Position numbers and translations under genes: made by a program. From Cryobacterium sp. Y29 (GTDB lineage: Bacteria; Actinomycetota; Actinomycetes; Actinomycetales; Microbacteriaceae): DNA of 64,000 nucleotides. Shown piece after piece: positions 34,566-44,855 of this stretch (its first letter is position 1; the number at the start of each line of letters is the position of its first letter). Under the pieces are notes generated by a model. It ran no database searches. It was not told where the DNA came from and was given only the letters and a program-made list of their open reading frames with translations. The DNA lies in contig NZ_PJJN01000027.1 of the NCBI RefSeq assembly GCF_002929825.1, forward strand, positions 1 through 64,000, in the 5' to 3' direction.

Positions 34566-37500
34566 ATGAGCAGGTTCGAAGGCAAAGGAATCGTTCGCAG
34601 CAACAGCACTGCCAGCGGAATGCGAGGTAGTCCACCTCCCCAGGACGGTGGAAGACCCCCGCACGTCTTTGGAAAACCCATGCGCGTGCTCGCCGCAGGC
34701 ATGGCCGCCGTGCTTTACGCCGGGCTCGGCCTATCGGCCGCACTACCAGCCCAGGCCGCCGTTGCCCCGGTCGGCCAGGGTTTCAACGTTGATGCCCGTG
34801 ACCTGAGCTTCATCCTCAAGCAGATCAAGATTGCCGAGCGGCACGCCGCGACAGCGACGGCGGCGAACCCGTGCGGGACCTTGCTGGGCAGCGGACCCGA
34901 CCAGATTCCTGGCACCGGGCAGGGCGTCGAGCTCCCCTGGGGCCTGCGCAGCGTGGACGGTTCCTGCAATAACCTCCTCGCCGGCCAGGAATATTTCGGC
35001 ACGGCCGGCAAGGCCTTCCCGCGCCTGGCCGCCCCGGTGTTCAAGCCGGCCGAGTCCGGCGATCCCGACGGCCCCGGCCCGGCACCCAGCGGCGCGACCA
35101 GCTACGCCCAGAACAGCGGAGTCGTCTTCGACAGCCAGCCGCGAATCATCAGCAACCTCGTCGTTGACCAGACGGCAGGCAACCCGGCGGCCGTCGAGGC
35201 AGCCGGTGAGAACCCGACGGTGACTCCGTCCGGGGCCTTCGGCATCCCCAACGTGGCGCCCGACGTCGGACTGTCCGCGCCGTACAACTCCTGGTTCACC
35301 CTATTTGGCCAGTTCTTCGACCATGGCCTCGACTTGACCAGCAAGGGCGGTCGGGGCAGCGTCTTCGTTCCGCTCAAGACGGACGACCCCCTGTTCAACG
35401 ACGGCGCGGACAATATCGCCGGCAACGCCGACGATGGCCCCAACTTCATGGTGCTCACCCGCGCGACGACCGACGGGTCCGGAAATATCATCAACCAGAC
35501 GTCCTCGTTCGTCGACCAGAGCCAGACCTACAGCTCGCACCCGTCGCACCAGGTCTTCCTGCGCGACTACGCGAACGACGGAGCGAGCAAGCCCCAAGCA
35601 ACCGGCAAGCTGATCACCGGCCCGGGGGGCGGCATGGCTGACTGGACCACCGTCAAGGCACAGGCGCTGACCGAACTGGGTATCGCCCTCACCGACGCGG
35701 ACGTCCTTAGCGTTCCGCTCCTGGCGACCGACACCTACGGAAAGTTCACCCGCGGTCCCAACGGCTACCCGCAGATGGTCAAGACCGGCAACGTGCTGGT
35801 CGAGGGCAACCCACTCGCTCCGATCACCACGGCGAACGCCGTGCCGACGGGCACCGCGTTCCTCGACGACATCGCGCACACCGCCGTTCCCGTCGGTGAC
35901 CCCGATGGCCACGGCCCGCTGCCCAGGGGCCCGCTGACCGCCGACTCCGACCCGGGCACAACGAACGACAATAACCCGGCGACCTACGACGACGAGATGC
36001 TCGGGGCCCACTTCATCGCCGGAGACGGACGAGTCAACGAGAACATCGGACTGACCTCGGTGCACCACGTCTTCCACGCCGAGCACAACCGACTGCTCAA
36101 CGAGGCCGACACCGATGACCAGAGCGACCTCAAGACCGTCATTCGGGACTATGCGGCATCGGGCGCCACTAACCCGATGTTCGCGCTTTCCGACTGGCAG
36201 CGCGCCGACGGAGAGTGGAACGGCGAGCGCCTGTTCCAGGCGGCCCGGTTCGTGACCGAAATGGAGTACCAGCACCTGGCCTTCGAGGAGTTCACTCGCA
36301 AGGTCCAGCCGATGGTGAACCTCTTCGGCGAGGGCGGTACCGGATACAACACCAGCATCAACCCGTCGATCCGCGGAGAGTTCGCCAACGCGGTATACCG
36401 TTTTGGGCACTCGATGCTGAACGAGTCCGTCGACCGGATCAGCGCGACCGGCGCTCGCAGGGATATCCCCTTGCTGGACGCGTTCCTCAACCCGCCGTCG
36501 TTCATGACGGGGGGCCAGACTGCGGAGCAAGCGGCGGGCGACGTCGTCCGTGGAATGACCCGGCAGGTTGGCAACGAGATCGATGAATTCGTCACCGAGG
36601 CGGTGCGTAACGAGCTGCTGGGGCTGCCCCTCGATCTTCCAGCACTCAACATAGCGCGTGCGCGTGACACCGGCACCCCGAGCCTGAACGCGGCTCGGCG
36701 GCTGTTCTACGCGTCGACGAACAACTCCGCCCTGACGCCCTACGAAAGCTGGGTTGACTTCAACTTCAACCTCAAGAACAAGTCGTCGCTGGTCAACTTC
36801 GTTGCGGCCTATGGCACGCACGACCTGATCACGGCCCAGTCGACCCTGGCCGGCAAGCGGAACGCGGCGGTCGCGCTGGTGCACGGCGACGTCGGCGCAG
36901 ACGGAGTGCTGGTGGATAATCCGGTCACACCCAAAAATGAGGAAGCCGACAATCCCACCGGGACTATCCCGACGGACCGTGAGGACTTCCTCAACAGCAT
37001 CGGCGCTTTCGCCAGCGGTGCCAACGGTGTGACCACCACGGGCGTTGACACGATCGACCTCTGGACGGGCGGTTTGGCCGAGAAACAGATGGTCTTCGGC
37101 GGCCTCCTGGGCTCAACCTTCAACCACGTGTTTGAGCAGCAGATGGAGGACTTGCAGAACGGTGACCGGTTCTACTACCTGTCGCGCACCGTGAGCCTGA
37201 ACATGCTGACCCAGCTCGAGGGCAACTCGTTTTCTGAGTTGATCCAGCGCAACACGGACGTGAGTGGCCTGCCGGCCGACTCGTTCTCCCGGCCGGACCT
37301 CGTCTTCGACGTCGGTGCGCTCGGGACCAGCGGTCCGATACTGGACGACCCTGCCACGACGGAATACAACGAATCGACACTGCTCATCCGGATGTCGAAC
37401 GGGACCATTCGTTACGGCGGGCCGGCGCACGTCGTCTTCAACGGCACCGCGGATAACAACCGCGTGTGGTCGAGCGAGGGTGACGACACCGTCAGAGGTA

Positions 37501-40190
37501 ACGACGGCAGCGACTGGATGCAGGGCGGTGACGGCAACGACAACCTGATTGGAGGACTCGGCGACGACACCCTTCTCGATTCGGCCGGTGACGACACCCT
37601 TAAGGGCGGCGATGGAAACGACGTCCTGTCGTCCGGTCAGGGCTTTGGCGGGGACCTCAACCAGGGTGGCCGTGGCAACGACTTCATCGCCGGGGGCAAC
37701 GACATCACCGAGACGTTCGCGGGGCACGGCGATGACTTCGTCTTTGCTGGCGATGCGGACGACACCGTGTTCGGGGATGAAGGCAACGACTGGCTCGAAG
37801 CCGGCCGCGGCAACTTCAACCTGCTCCAGGGCGATAACGGCGCGCCGTTCCAGGACGACGCAACGGGAGGCCACGACGTGCTGATTGGCTACGGCGGTGA
37901 GCAGGATTACGACTCAGAGGGTGGCGACGACATCATGCTCGCCGGTCCGGGCCTCCAGCGCAACGAGGGCATGCTCGGCTTCGACTGGGTCACTCACAAG
38001 GCCGACCCGACGGCGGCGGACTCCGACATGTTGGTCACCGGTCTGCTCCCCCCGAGCGTGGAGACCAACAGGGACCGGTTCGACGTCGTGGAGAGCCTGT
38101 CCGGCTGGGACAAGAATGACGTCCTGCGCGGCGACTCGCGTGACGCTGGTGCGATGGTCGGCCACGAACTCAATGCGGCCGGTATTGCACGGGTCGACGG
38201 CGCGGCTGGTTTGCTCCCTTCTGGTGCCACGTCGTTCACCGGCGGCAACATCATCATGGGTGGTGCCGGCAGCGACCTGATCGAGGGTCGCGGCGGCGAT
38301 GACATCATCGACGGCGATGCTTACCTGAACGTACGCATCAGCGTGCGCGACGCGGCCAACAGCGCCGTCGAGATCGAAAGCGTCGACACCATGGCGGGAG
38401 TTCAGGCACGTGTCCTCGCGGGCACGATCAAGCCGGGGCAGCTCCGCATCGTCCGGGAGATTCTCACCCCGGCTAACGGGTCGGCCGTCGATACCGCGCA
38501 GTTCACCGATATCGCGGCGAACTACACGGTCACGACGACCCCGGTCGGCGCCGCTCTGGGCTCGTCCGGATCGACGACGACGGTCGTACACAACGGTGCC
38601 GGCATCGACGGAACCGACACCCTGCGCAACATCGATCGCCTGCAGTTCAGTGACACCGTGGCCCCGGGAACCCCGACCATCGGTGCTGCCACTGCCGGTG
38701 ACGGGCAGGCGACGGTGAACTGGAACCCGGCAGCTGGCGGCACCGTTACCAATTTCTCGGTGAAGGTGCTCGACGCGGCGGGAAACCAGGTGGGCGCACT
38801 GCGTTCCGCGGCCGGAACAGCGGTCACCCTGATTGTGACCGGGCTGACCAACGGATCCAGCTACACCTTCCAAGTGTCGGCGACCAACGCGGAAGGAACA
38901 AGTGCATTCTCGGCTTCGTCCAACGCAGTGACACCGTCGGCTCCGGTCGTGCCGGTCGTGCCCGGCGCACCAACGATCGGTACCTCGGTCGCTGGCAATG
39001 CCGAGGTCACCGTGAACTGGCTGGCACCGGGCGCGGTTCCCAACGCCCCGCCGGTCACCGGCTACGTCGTTCGTACCTTCATCGGAGCGGGCGCGACGGC
39101 TACCGGCACCACGACCGTGGCTGATGTCACGAGCACGGTGATCGGGTCGCTAACCAACGGAACCGGCTACACCTTCGATGTCGCCGCGATCAACGCGGTC
39201 GGTACCGGAGCGCCCTCAGCTCGGTCGGTGGTCGTCACGCCAACCGCGCCGGTTGTCCAAGTGGTCGCCGGAGCTCCGACGATCGGAAGTTCGGTCGCGG
39301 GGAATGCGTCGGTCACCGTGGACTGGGCTGCCCCGGCACCGGTCGCCAATGCGGAACCGATCACGGGCTACGAGGTGCGCACCTTCATCGGCGCCGGCGC
39401 CACTGCCACGGGCACCACAACGGTGGCGAACGTGACCACCGCGGTGATCGGGTCACTGGCCAATGGAACCGGGTACACCTTCGATGTCGCCGCGATCAAC
39501 GCGGTCGGTACCGGAGCTGCCTCGGCTCGCTCGATTGTCGCCACGCCGCGCACGGAGTTCGTGCTGCCGACCGTGACAACGCGCACCCCGGCATCGGATA
39601 CTCGTTCGGTCAGCCAGACCGGCAACCTGACGGCAACGTTCAGTGAACCGGTCACGGGCGTCAGCCGCACGACGTTCGTTCTTCGGCTTGGCGCCACGGC
39701 GGTCTCCGCCTCGGTGTCGTACAACGCCACGACTCAGGTCGCGACGCTGAACCCGAGCGCGACCCTGCTCGCCGACCGCACCTACACGGCCACCCTCTCG
39801 GGTATCCGTGACGTGGCGGGCAACACGATGGTGGCTAGCTCGTGGACCTTCATCACAGGCCCGGCTCCGAGGATCCTTAATAGGACTCCCGCACCCGGAG
39901 CTGTCGCGGTACGACGAAACGCCAACGTCATCACAACCTTCAGTGAAGACATCACCGGAGTCAACGCCACCACGGTTCGTATTACGCGGGTCTCCACCGG
40001 GGCGGTCGTCACATCGGCGGCAGCGTTCAATGCCACCACCAACGTGTTGACGATCAATCCCTCGGTGAGCCTCAGCTCCAACGTTCAATACCGCGTGACA
40101 ATTACCGGCGGCAACACGGGCGTTCGGGACCTGGCGGGTAACCCCCTGGTGACGAGTACGTGGACCTTCACGACCGGCGCAGCGCTCTAA
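34566..40190 (+). CDS. Secreted animal-type haem peroxidase with RTX, FN3 and Ig-like domains
   Basis: A 1874-residue protein. Residues 39-65 are a hydrophobic signal peptide ending PAQA behind an unusually long charged N-terminus. The peroxidase domain (about 70-900) has the distal His253 in FGQFFDHGLD and the probable proximal His615 in VYRFGHSMLNE, as in peroxinectin/myeloperoxidase relatives. At about 975-1110 lie glycine-aspartate repeats (GGDGNDNL, GLGDDTL, GGDGNDVL) of the RTX calcium-binding type. Three FN3-like domains follow (about 1368-1660), the last two nearly identical, then two Big_5/SbsA-type Ig-like domains to the C-terminus. There is no sortase signal, so it is probably released or held by its repeats. 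It stands alone and ends at a strong hairpin. Confidence 0.88.
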   Translation: MSRFEGKGIVRSNSTASGMRGSPPPQDGGRPPHVFGKPMRVLAAGMAAVLYAGLGLSAALPAQAAVAPVGQGFNVDARDLSFILKQIKIAERHAATATAANPCGTLLGSGPDQIPGTGQGVELPWGLRSVDGSCNNLLAGQEYFGTAGKAFPRLAAPVFKPAESGDPDGPGPAPSGATSYAQNSGVVFDSQPRIISNLVVDQTAGNPAAVEAAGENPTVTPSGAFGIPNVAPDVGLSAPYNSWFTLFGQFFDHGLDLTSKGGRGSVFVPLKTDDPLFNDGADNIAGNADDGPNFMVLTRATTDGSGNIINQTSSFVDQSQTYSSHPSHQVFLRDYANDGASKPQATGKLITGPGGGMADWTTVKAQALTELGIALTDADVLSVPLLATDTYGKFTRGPNGYPQMVKTGNVLVEGNPLAPITTANAVPTGTAFLDDIAHTAVPVGDPDGHGPLPRGPLTADSDPGTTNDNNPATYDDEMLGAHFIAGDGRVNENIGLTSVHHVFHAEHNRLLNEADTDDQSDLKTVIRDYAASGATNPMFALSDWQRADGEWNGERLFQAARFVTEMEYQHLAFEEFTRKVQPMVNLFGEGGTGYNTSINPSIRGEFANAVYRFGHSMLNESVDRISATGARRDIPLLDAFLNPPSFMTGGQTAEQAAGDVVRGMTRQVGNEIDEFVTEAVRNELLGLPLDLPALNIARARDTGTPSLNAARRLFYASTNNSALTPYESWVDFNFNLKNKSSLVNFVAAYGTHDLITAQSTLAGKRNAAVALVHGDVGADGVLVDNPVTPKNEEADNPTGTIPTDREDFLNSIGAFASGANGVTTTGVDTIDLWTGGLAEKQMVFGGLLGSTFNHVFEQQMEDLQNGDRFYYLSRTVSLNMLTQLEGNSFSELIQRNTDVSGLPADSFSRPDLVFDVGALGTSGPILDDPATTEYNESTLLIRMSNGTIRYGGPAHVVFNGTADNNRVWSSEGDDTVRGNDGSDWMQGGDGNDNLIGGLGDDTLLDSAGDDTLKGGDGNDVLSSGQGFGGDLNQGGRGNDFIAGGNDITETFAGHGDDFVFAGDADDTVFGDEGNDWLEAGRGNFNLLQGDNGAPFQDDATGGHDVLIGYGGEQDYDSEGGDDIMLAGPGLQRNEGMLGFDWVTHKADPTAADSDMLVTGLLPPSVETNRDRFDVVESLSGWDKNDVLRGDSRDAGAMVGHELNAAGIARVDGAAGLLPSGATSFTGGNIIMGGAGSDLIEGRGGDDIIDGDAYLNVRISVRDAANSAVEIESVDTMAGVQARVLAGTIKPGQLRIVREILTPANGSAVDTAQFTDIAANYTVTTTPVGAALGSSGSTTTVVHNGAGIDGTDTLRNIDRLQFSDTVAPGTPTIGAATAGDGQATVNWNPAAGGTVTNFSVKVLDAAGNQVGALRSAAGTAVTLIVTGLTNGSSYTFQVSATNAEGTSAFSASSNAVTPSAPVVPVVPGAPTIGTSVAGNAEVTVNWLAPGAVPNAPPVTGYVVRTFIGAGATATGTTTVADVTSTVIGSLTNGTGYTFDVAAINAVGTGAPSARSVVVTPTAPVVQVVAGAPTIGSSVAGNASVTVDWAAPAPVANAEPITGYEVRTFIGAGATATGTTTVANVTTAVIGSLANGTGYTFDVAAINAVGTGAASARSIVATPRTEFVLPTVTTRTPASDTRSVSQTGNLTATFSEPVTGVSRTTFVLRLGATAVSASVSYNATTQVATLNPSATLLADRTYTATLSGIRDVAGNTMVASSWTFITGPAPRILNRTPAPGAVAVRRNANVITTFSEDITGVNATTVRITRVSTGAVVTSAAAFNATTNVLTINPSVSLSSNVQYRVTITGGNTGVRDLAGNPLVTSTWTFTTGAAL

Positions 40191-40210
40191 CCGACCACCA
40201 GTAACAACTC

Positions 40211-40252
40211 GAAGCCGGCCGGCGATTGGATCTCAGTCGCCGGCCGGCTTTC
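40211..40252 (+). terminator. Terminator of the peroxidase gene
   Basis: A perfect 14-base GC-rich stem (arms 40212-40225 and 40237-40250, core GCCGGCCGGC) with an 11-base loop, 21 bases after the stop. It ends in TTT, so it is a good intrinsic terminator. It may also stop transcription of the histidine kinase operon coming from the other side. Confidence 0.85.
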
Positions 40253-40510
40253 CCCATGTTCTGCAGTACAACGAACATCAGTGGAAAGCCTTGAGGAGAT
40301 GTCATGACATCAGGCAGGGACGCTCTCCAGCGGGGCGCATTCCGTATGCTTGGTCTGGTCGGAATGGATGATCTCGGTGACTATGGCAGTTTGATCGGTG
40401 CCGGAACGCCGGGTGGAGGCGGCGTGGACATGGCCACAGAGCCCGAGCCGCTCGAGGTAGCCGTCGCTGGTCGGGGTCACGCTTTCTACGAGCCAGCGCC
40501 GGGCAGTCGA

Positions 40511-41866
40511 CTAACGCGCGCGAACCGGAACTGCACGATCGAGAGTAGCCATGACGGAGGTACCGCGGCCTGCCCAGGAGCGAACCTCAAGCGAGCCGCC
40601 GGCAACATGGACGGTGTCGCGCATGATGCGCAGGCCCAGATGGTTGCCTGGGGGATCGGCACTCAAATCAAAGCCGCAGCCGTTGTCATGAATGAGCAAG
40701 ATGGTGCGATCATCGTCTTGCATCAGGGTGAGCTCGAGAATGCCGGCCTTGGCATGTTTAACAGTGTTGGCGAGCACCTCCCTGGCCACCCGATAGAACA
40801 TCGCTGACCGGTCGCGGTCAAGGTTACAACTGGAGGGCACGTGTAGCTTCACCTGAATTCCCTGCTCGAGCAGCGGGGCGGTGAGGCGGGCCAGTGCTTC
40901 GGGCAGCCCAAGTTCTTCCAGGTCGGGGGGATAAAGTTCGGTCGTCATGGCCCGGAGGGTGCGCACGTTCTTCTGGAGGATAGCTCTAGCCTGGCTGAAC
41001 AATGGACGATTCTCGGGCGAGCAGTGCATCTCCTCGGCCTCGAGGGCATAAGACAAACCGGCCAGATCTTGGATGACTTCGTCGTGCAGGTCGCGCGCGA
41101 TACGCTGGCGTTCGAGATCGGAAGCGTCGATCGCGTGCTGCAACAATTCACGCTTGGTCGATTGATGCTTTTGGATGCGGCGAGCCAGTTGCACCGCCGG
41201 AACGAGCTGGGCAAGTTGCAGGGCACCCAGCGCAAGCAGGAACGCCGGGATGAGCCCGAACAGAACGGAATCCTGTTCCTGACGCACGCCATCGTCGTTG
41301 AAGTAAGCCTCAAGAATGAACGTTTCGCCGGTGGCGGCGATTGTCCGCACGTAGACCTCGACGAGTTCGCCCGAATTGGATTCATACCGGTCATCAGGAG
41401 CTGTCTGCGTCTCCAGAGTGGCCCGCCCCTTGCCATCGGCCAGTAATTCGGGGGCCCAGCTGGGCAGGGAGAAGGTCTGACCGATCAACAACGGCAGATC
41501 GGAATAGACGATGGTGCCGCTGGTATTCCACACCTTGACGCGCACCATAGAACCGTCGGCGATGCGCGGGGCCAGCCGTTCGTCGAGCTGCCGACGCGCA
41601 CCGGGGTCGCCGGCAATGACGGCATCGGTGATGAGCGGCCCGATCGAATAGTCGGCCAGCCGCTGGGTGAGCAGCACCGCATTGACCATGGCGTTGTGTG
41701 CGGACTGCGCGCGTACCCAGAGCGACACCGGCACAGCGACCAGCACCATCGCGATGAGCCCCATGAGCAGAAATCGCTGAACCGCGGCGCGAACCCCGGA
41801 GCGTTCGGCGGCCTGAGCGTCGTCGTGCCAATTGAGCAGCGACGAGCCCGGCCGCCGTTTAGACAT
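40511..41866 (-). CDS. Sensor histidine kinase, NarL/DesK (HisKA_3) type
   Basis: A 451-residue membrane kinase. A helix at about 30-52 and a second at about 200-225 enclose an extracytoplasmic sensor domain of about 145 residues. The H-box is ERQRIARDLHDEVIQDLAG with His261 as phosphorylation site; the ATPase part has the N-box near REVLANTVKHAKAG, G1 DNGCGFDL and G2 GRGTSVMATL. It is translated right behind the response regulator (8-base overlap) and surely phosphorylates it. The signal is unknown. Confidence 0.87.
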   Translation of the reverse strand: MSKRRPGSSLLNWHDDAQAAERSGVRAAVQRFLLMGLIAMVLVAVPVSLWVRAQSAHNAMVNAVLLTQRLADYSIGPLITDAVIAGDPGARRQLDERLAPRIADGSMVRVKVWNTSGTIVYSDLPLLIGQTFSLPSWAPELLADGKGRATLETQTAPDDRYESNSGELVEVYVRTIAATGETFILEAYFNDDGVRQEQDSVLFGLIPAFLLALGALQLAQLVPAVQLARRIQKHQSTKRELLQHAIDASDLERQRIARDLHDEVIQDLAGLSYALEAEEMHCSPENRPLFSQARAILQKNVRTLRAMTTELYPPDLEELGLPEALARLTAPLLEQGIQVKLHVPSSCNLDRDRSAMFYRVAREVLANTVKHAKAGILELTLMQDDDRTILLIHDNGCGFDLSADPPGNHLGLRIMRDTVHVAGGSLEVRSWAGRGTSVMATLDRAVPVRAR

Positions 41867-42602
41867 GCTGGGCCGGTACCAATCCGAGTCTGGTCGCGAT
41901 CACAACGGCCTCCAACTGCGAGTGTGCGCCGAGCTTGCCCAGGATTGCCTTGACATAGCCACGGCAGGTGTTCTCCGAGATGCCCAGAACTTTGGCGTTG
42001 GCGCGCACGTCGGAGCCCTCGCCCATGAGCCGAAGCACGGCGAACTCGCGCTTGGTCAGCTCGGGAAAGGGGATCTCTTCGCTGCGCTGGCGGCGCCGGG
42101 CGCTGAGCAGCCCGACGAGGGACGGATGCACGATGAAGCCACCGTTGCGCGCGTGCCGCAGGGTGTCAAGAACCGTCGCGAGCGATCCGTCCTTGGGCAG
42201 GAACGCGCACACTCCGATCGCGGCGGACTGCTCAAGGGCCTCGAGGGCAGGGTCGCCTGTGAGGATGACAATGCGGGTACTCGGCGCGCGGGCAAGAATG
42301 GCGGCGGCCGCGACGAGGCCACTGCCGTCGGGCAGGTGGTAGTCCATGACGACGACGTCGGGGAGCAGCTCTAAACAGGCGGCGATGCCGCTGGCTACGC
42401 TGTTGGCCGAACCTACGCTGCACAAATCGGTTTCGCGATTGAGGGACCCGATGAACAGCTCGGCGAACGTAGTGTGGTCATCGACGATGAGTATACGGAT
42501 TTGTCCTGTCGTCGTTTCAACCACCGGGATGGATCCCGTCAGCGATGCGGTAGCGGTAGTCCCCTGCGCGCTGGGTTCGATCGGGGACATCTGCGCGGTC
42601 AT
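41859..42602 (-). CDS. Response regulator, NarL/LuxR type
   Basis: A 247-residue regulator. The receiver domain has the acid pocket Asp41/Asp42, phosphoacceptor Asp87 in VVVMDYHLPDG and Lys137 in FLPKDGS. The C-terminal LuxR-type HTH reads LTKREFAVLRLM, then GISENTCRGYVKAIL. A 30-residue Thr/Ser-rich tail precedes the receiver. It is the first gene of the pair with the histidine kinase. The peroxidase gene and the SARP gene flank it, but no target can be assigned from sequence. Confidence 0.87.
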   Translation of the reverse strand: MTAQMSPIEPSAQGTTATASLTGSIPVVETTTGQIRILIVDDHTTFAELFIGSLNRETDLCSVGSANSVASGIAACLELLPDVVVMDYHLPDGSGLVAAAAILARAPSTRIVILTGDPALEALEQSAAIGVCAFLPKDGSLATVLDTLRHARNGGFIVHPSLVGLLSARRRQRSEEIPFPELTKREFAVLRLMGEGSDVRANAKVLGISENTCRGYVKAILGKLGAHSQLEAVVIATRLGLVPAQHV

Positions 42603-42761
42603 TTGCGGAGACCTCTCTGCCCGTTCGTACGCTTCCGTGCTGTGGGAAGACGCCGTGCTTTTCCAATTGACGAAATTAGTATCAGGAGAAGCGCAGTTTT
42701 TGTCGAGGGCTTACTCTTTGCCCCCCCATATGGTAGGTCGACGCACGCAGGCGCGGCCAGC

Positions 42762-43754
42762 TCAAGCGTGAGCGACGGCGCGTCGCAGAAATGACGTGAC
42801 AACATCAGTAGCCTCTCGGAGGGAATCCTCGACCGGCTCTAGGCGAGGATGATTAGTGGTGGCACGGCGTAAGGCCGAGCCGCTGTCGGATGACACTCGG
42901 AGTTGGTCGTGCAACGTGATCAGGGCGGAGAGCACGTTGGCCAGGTCGCCGTCCCCATCGGCTGTCGCATGCAGTAGCCGCAACTGGGCGGCGCGCAGAA
43001 TCGGGCCAGGAGCGCAGCCCAACTCATCTTGCATGGCACGGCGACACCGCTCATAGGCCTGAAGCCCTTCGGCGTGACGCCCGCTGGTCTCTAATCCCAG
43101 GATGAGGGCCGTCCATGCCCGCTCGTTCAGTGGTTCGTCGAACAGCGCGAGATTCGCGAAAACGAGGGTGTCATCGATGCGGTGCAGGACGGCGGCGATT
43201 TCCGAGGTGAGAATGCGAGCGCTGGTTAGGCGAGCGGCGTGCAGGTTGCGGGCTTCTGACGCCCAGGCCGGAACGAGTTCGTCGCCGAGAAGCGGTGCGT
43301 CGGCGAGGTCCAACGCCCGCAACAATAGAGGGTACGCGAGGGTGGGGTCGGCCCTCTGCGCTCGCTGCAACAGTACGTCGAACTGGTCCAGGTCGACGTC
43401 GACCAGGTCCCGGTCCAATACGTAGCCGCCAGTCGTGGTTTTTAGCGGACCAAATTTTCCCGCGCCCGGCTGCAGATGCCGACGCAAAACACTCACGTAG
43501 CTTTCGAGGGTGGGCAGCGCCTCGACCGGAGCATTCGCGCCCCAGAGCATTTCAATCAGGCGGTCTTTGGAAACTGGCAGCCCAAGGTGAACGAGCAGAA
43601 TTTCGAAGATTTGGCGGGGCTTGGGTCCGCCCAGCTGGTGAGCGTGTAGCACGGTCGGCCCCCGTCGAACGCTGAGGTTTCCAAACACGTGCACGTTCAG
43701 GTGGATCATGGTTGTCGCGGTTGGTTGTTTTCGTATGTCGAATCTGGTTGTCAT
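42762..43754 (-). CDS. SARP/AfsR-type activator with BTAD domain
   Basis: A protein of about 330 residues: a winged-helix DNA-binding domain of the OmpR-like SARP type (LNVHVFGNLSVRRG, then GGPKPRQIFEILLVH and SKDRLIEMLWG) followed by a bacterial transcriptional activation domain (about 120-265; YERCRRAMQDELGCAPGP). SARP proteins activate secondary-metabolite or stress genes in actinobacteria. No NB-ARC or TPR extension is present, so it is the small class. The start at 43754 is chosen because GGAGG lies 5 bases upstream. No biosynthetic cluster lies in the window. Confidence 0.82.
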   Translation of the reverse strand: MTTRFDIRKQPTATTMIHLNVHVFGNLSVRRGPTVLHAHQLGGPKPRQIFEILLVHLGLPVSKDRLIEMLWGANAPVEALPTLESYVSVLRRHLQPGAGKFGPLKTTTGGYVLDRDLVDVDLDQFDVLLQRAQRADPTLAYPLLLRALDLADAPLLGDELVPAWASEARNLHAARLTSARILTSEIAAVLHRIDDTLVFANLALFDEPLNERAWTALILGLETSGRHAEGLQAYERCRRAMQDELGCAPGPILRAAQLRLLHATADGDGDLANVLSALITLHDQLRVSSDSGSALRRATTNHPRLEPVEDSLREATDVVTSFLRRAVAHA

Positions 43755-43849
43755 TACGACCTCCACTGTTGGAATACGACCATGGTGCCCGCGTGTCGAT
43801 GGGCGGGGTAGCCGCGTGTGGAGTAGACGTTTACCCCCAATTTGAGGGA

Positions 43850-43866
43850 GGCCCTCTCAGAGGGCC
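43850..43866. other. Perfect hairpin upstream of the SARP gene
   Basis: An inverted repeat with 8-base arms (GGCCCTCT and AGAGGGCC) around a single C, about 100 bases upstream of the SARP start and downstream of the thiC remnant. It may be an operator or part of a terminator; no T-run follows. Confidence 0.4.
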
Positions 43867-43983
43867 GTGTGGTGCCCGGCTCCAAGAGATAAACGTGCTC
43901 CCGGTGAGCCCGAGCAGCACGCGCACGCGCAGGCGGAGGCGGATGCGCGTGCTCTTGCTTTCGCGATCAGCCTTTAGCCAGCA

Positions 43984-44720
<737 letters not shown>

Positions 44721-44855
44721 CGTGGTGATGTGTGTCTTCTGAATCGATCACCATAGCGCGGAGCACGGGTCGCGGCGCCAGATACGGGTGGGCGCGCCAG
44801 TTTCAGAGGGCGCGAGCAGTGATAGCTGGCGCGGTGAACGAGCGCGGGGTATCGC

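Noticed and set aside
35301-36884. 527-codon frame antisense to the peroxidase
   Set aside because: Shadow frame; the sense strand has clear peroxidase motifs throughout.
40304-40807. 167-codon plus-strand frame with good ribosome site (GAGGAG) behind the peroxidase terminator
   Set aside because: Its second half is antisense to conserved kinase sequence and the first half has no recognisable pattern. The ribosome site is probably chance, though a short peptide cannot be excluded.
44721-44855. Possible TPP riboswitch upstream of the thiC remnant
   Set aside because: I looked for the conserved CTGAGA and ACCTGATC elements on the minus strand and did not find them together.
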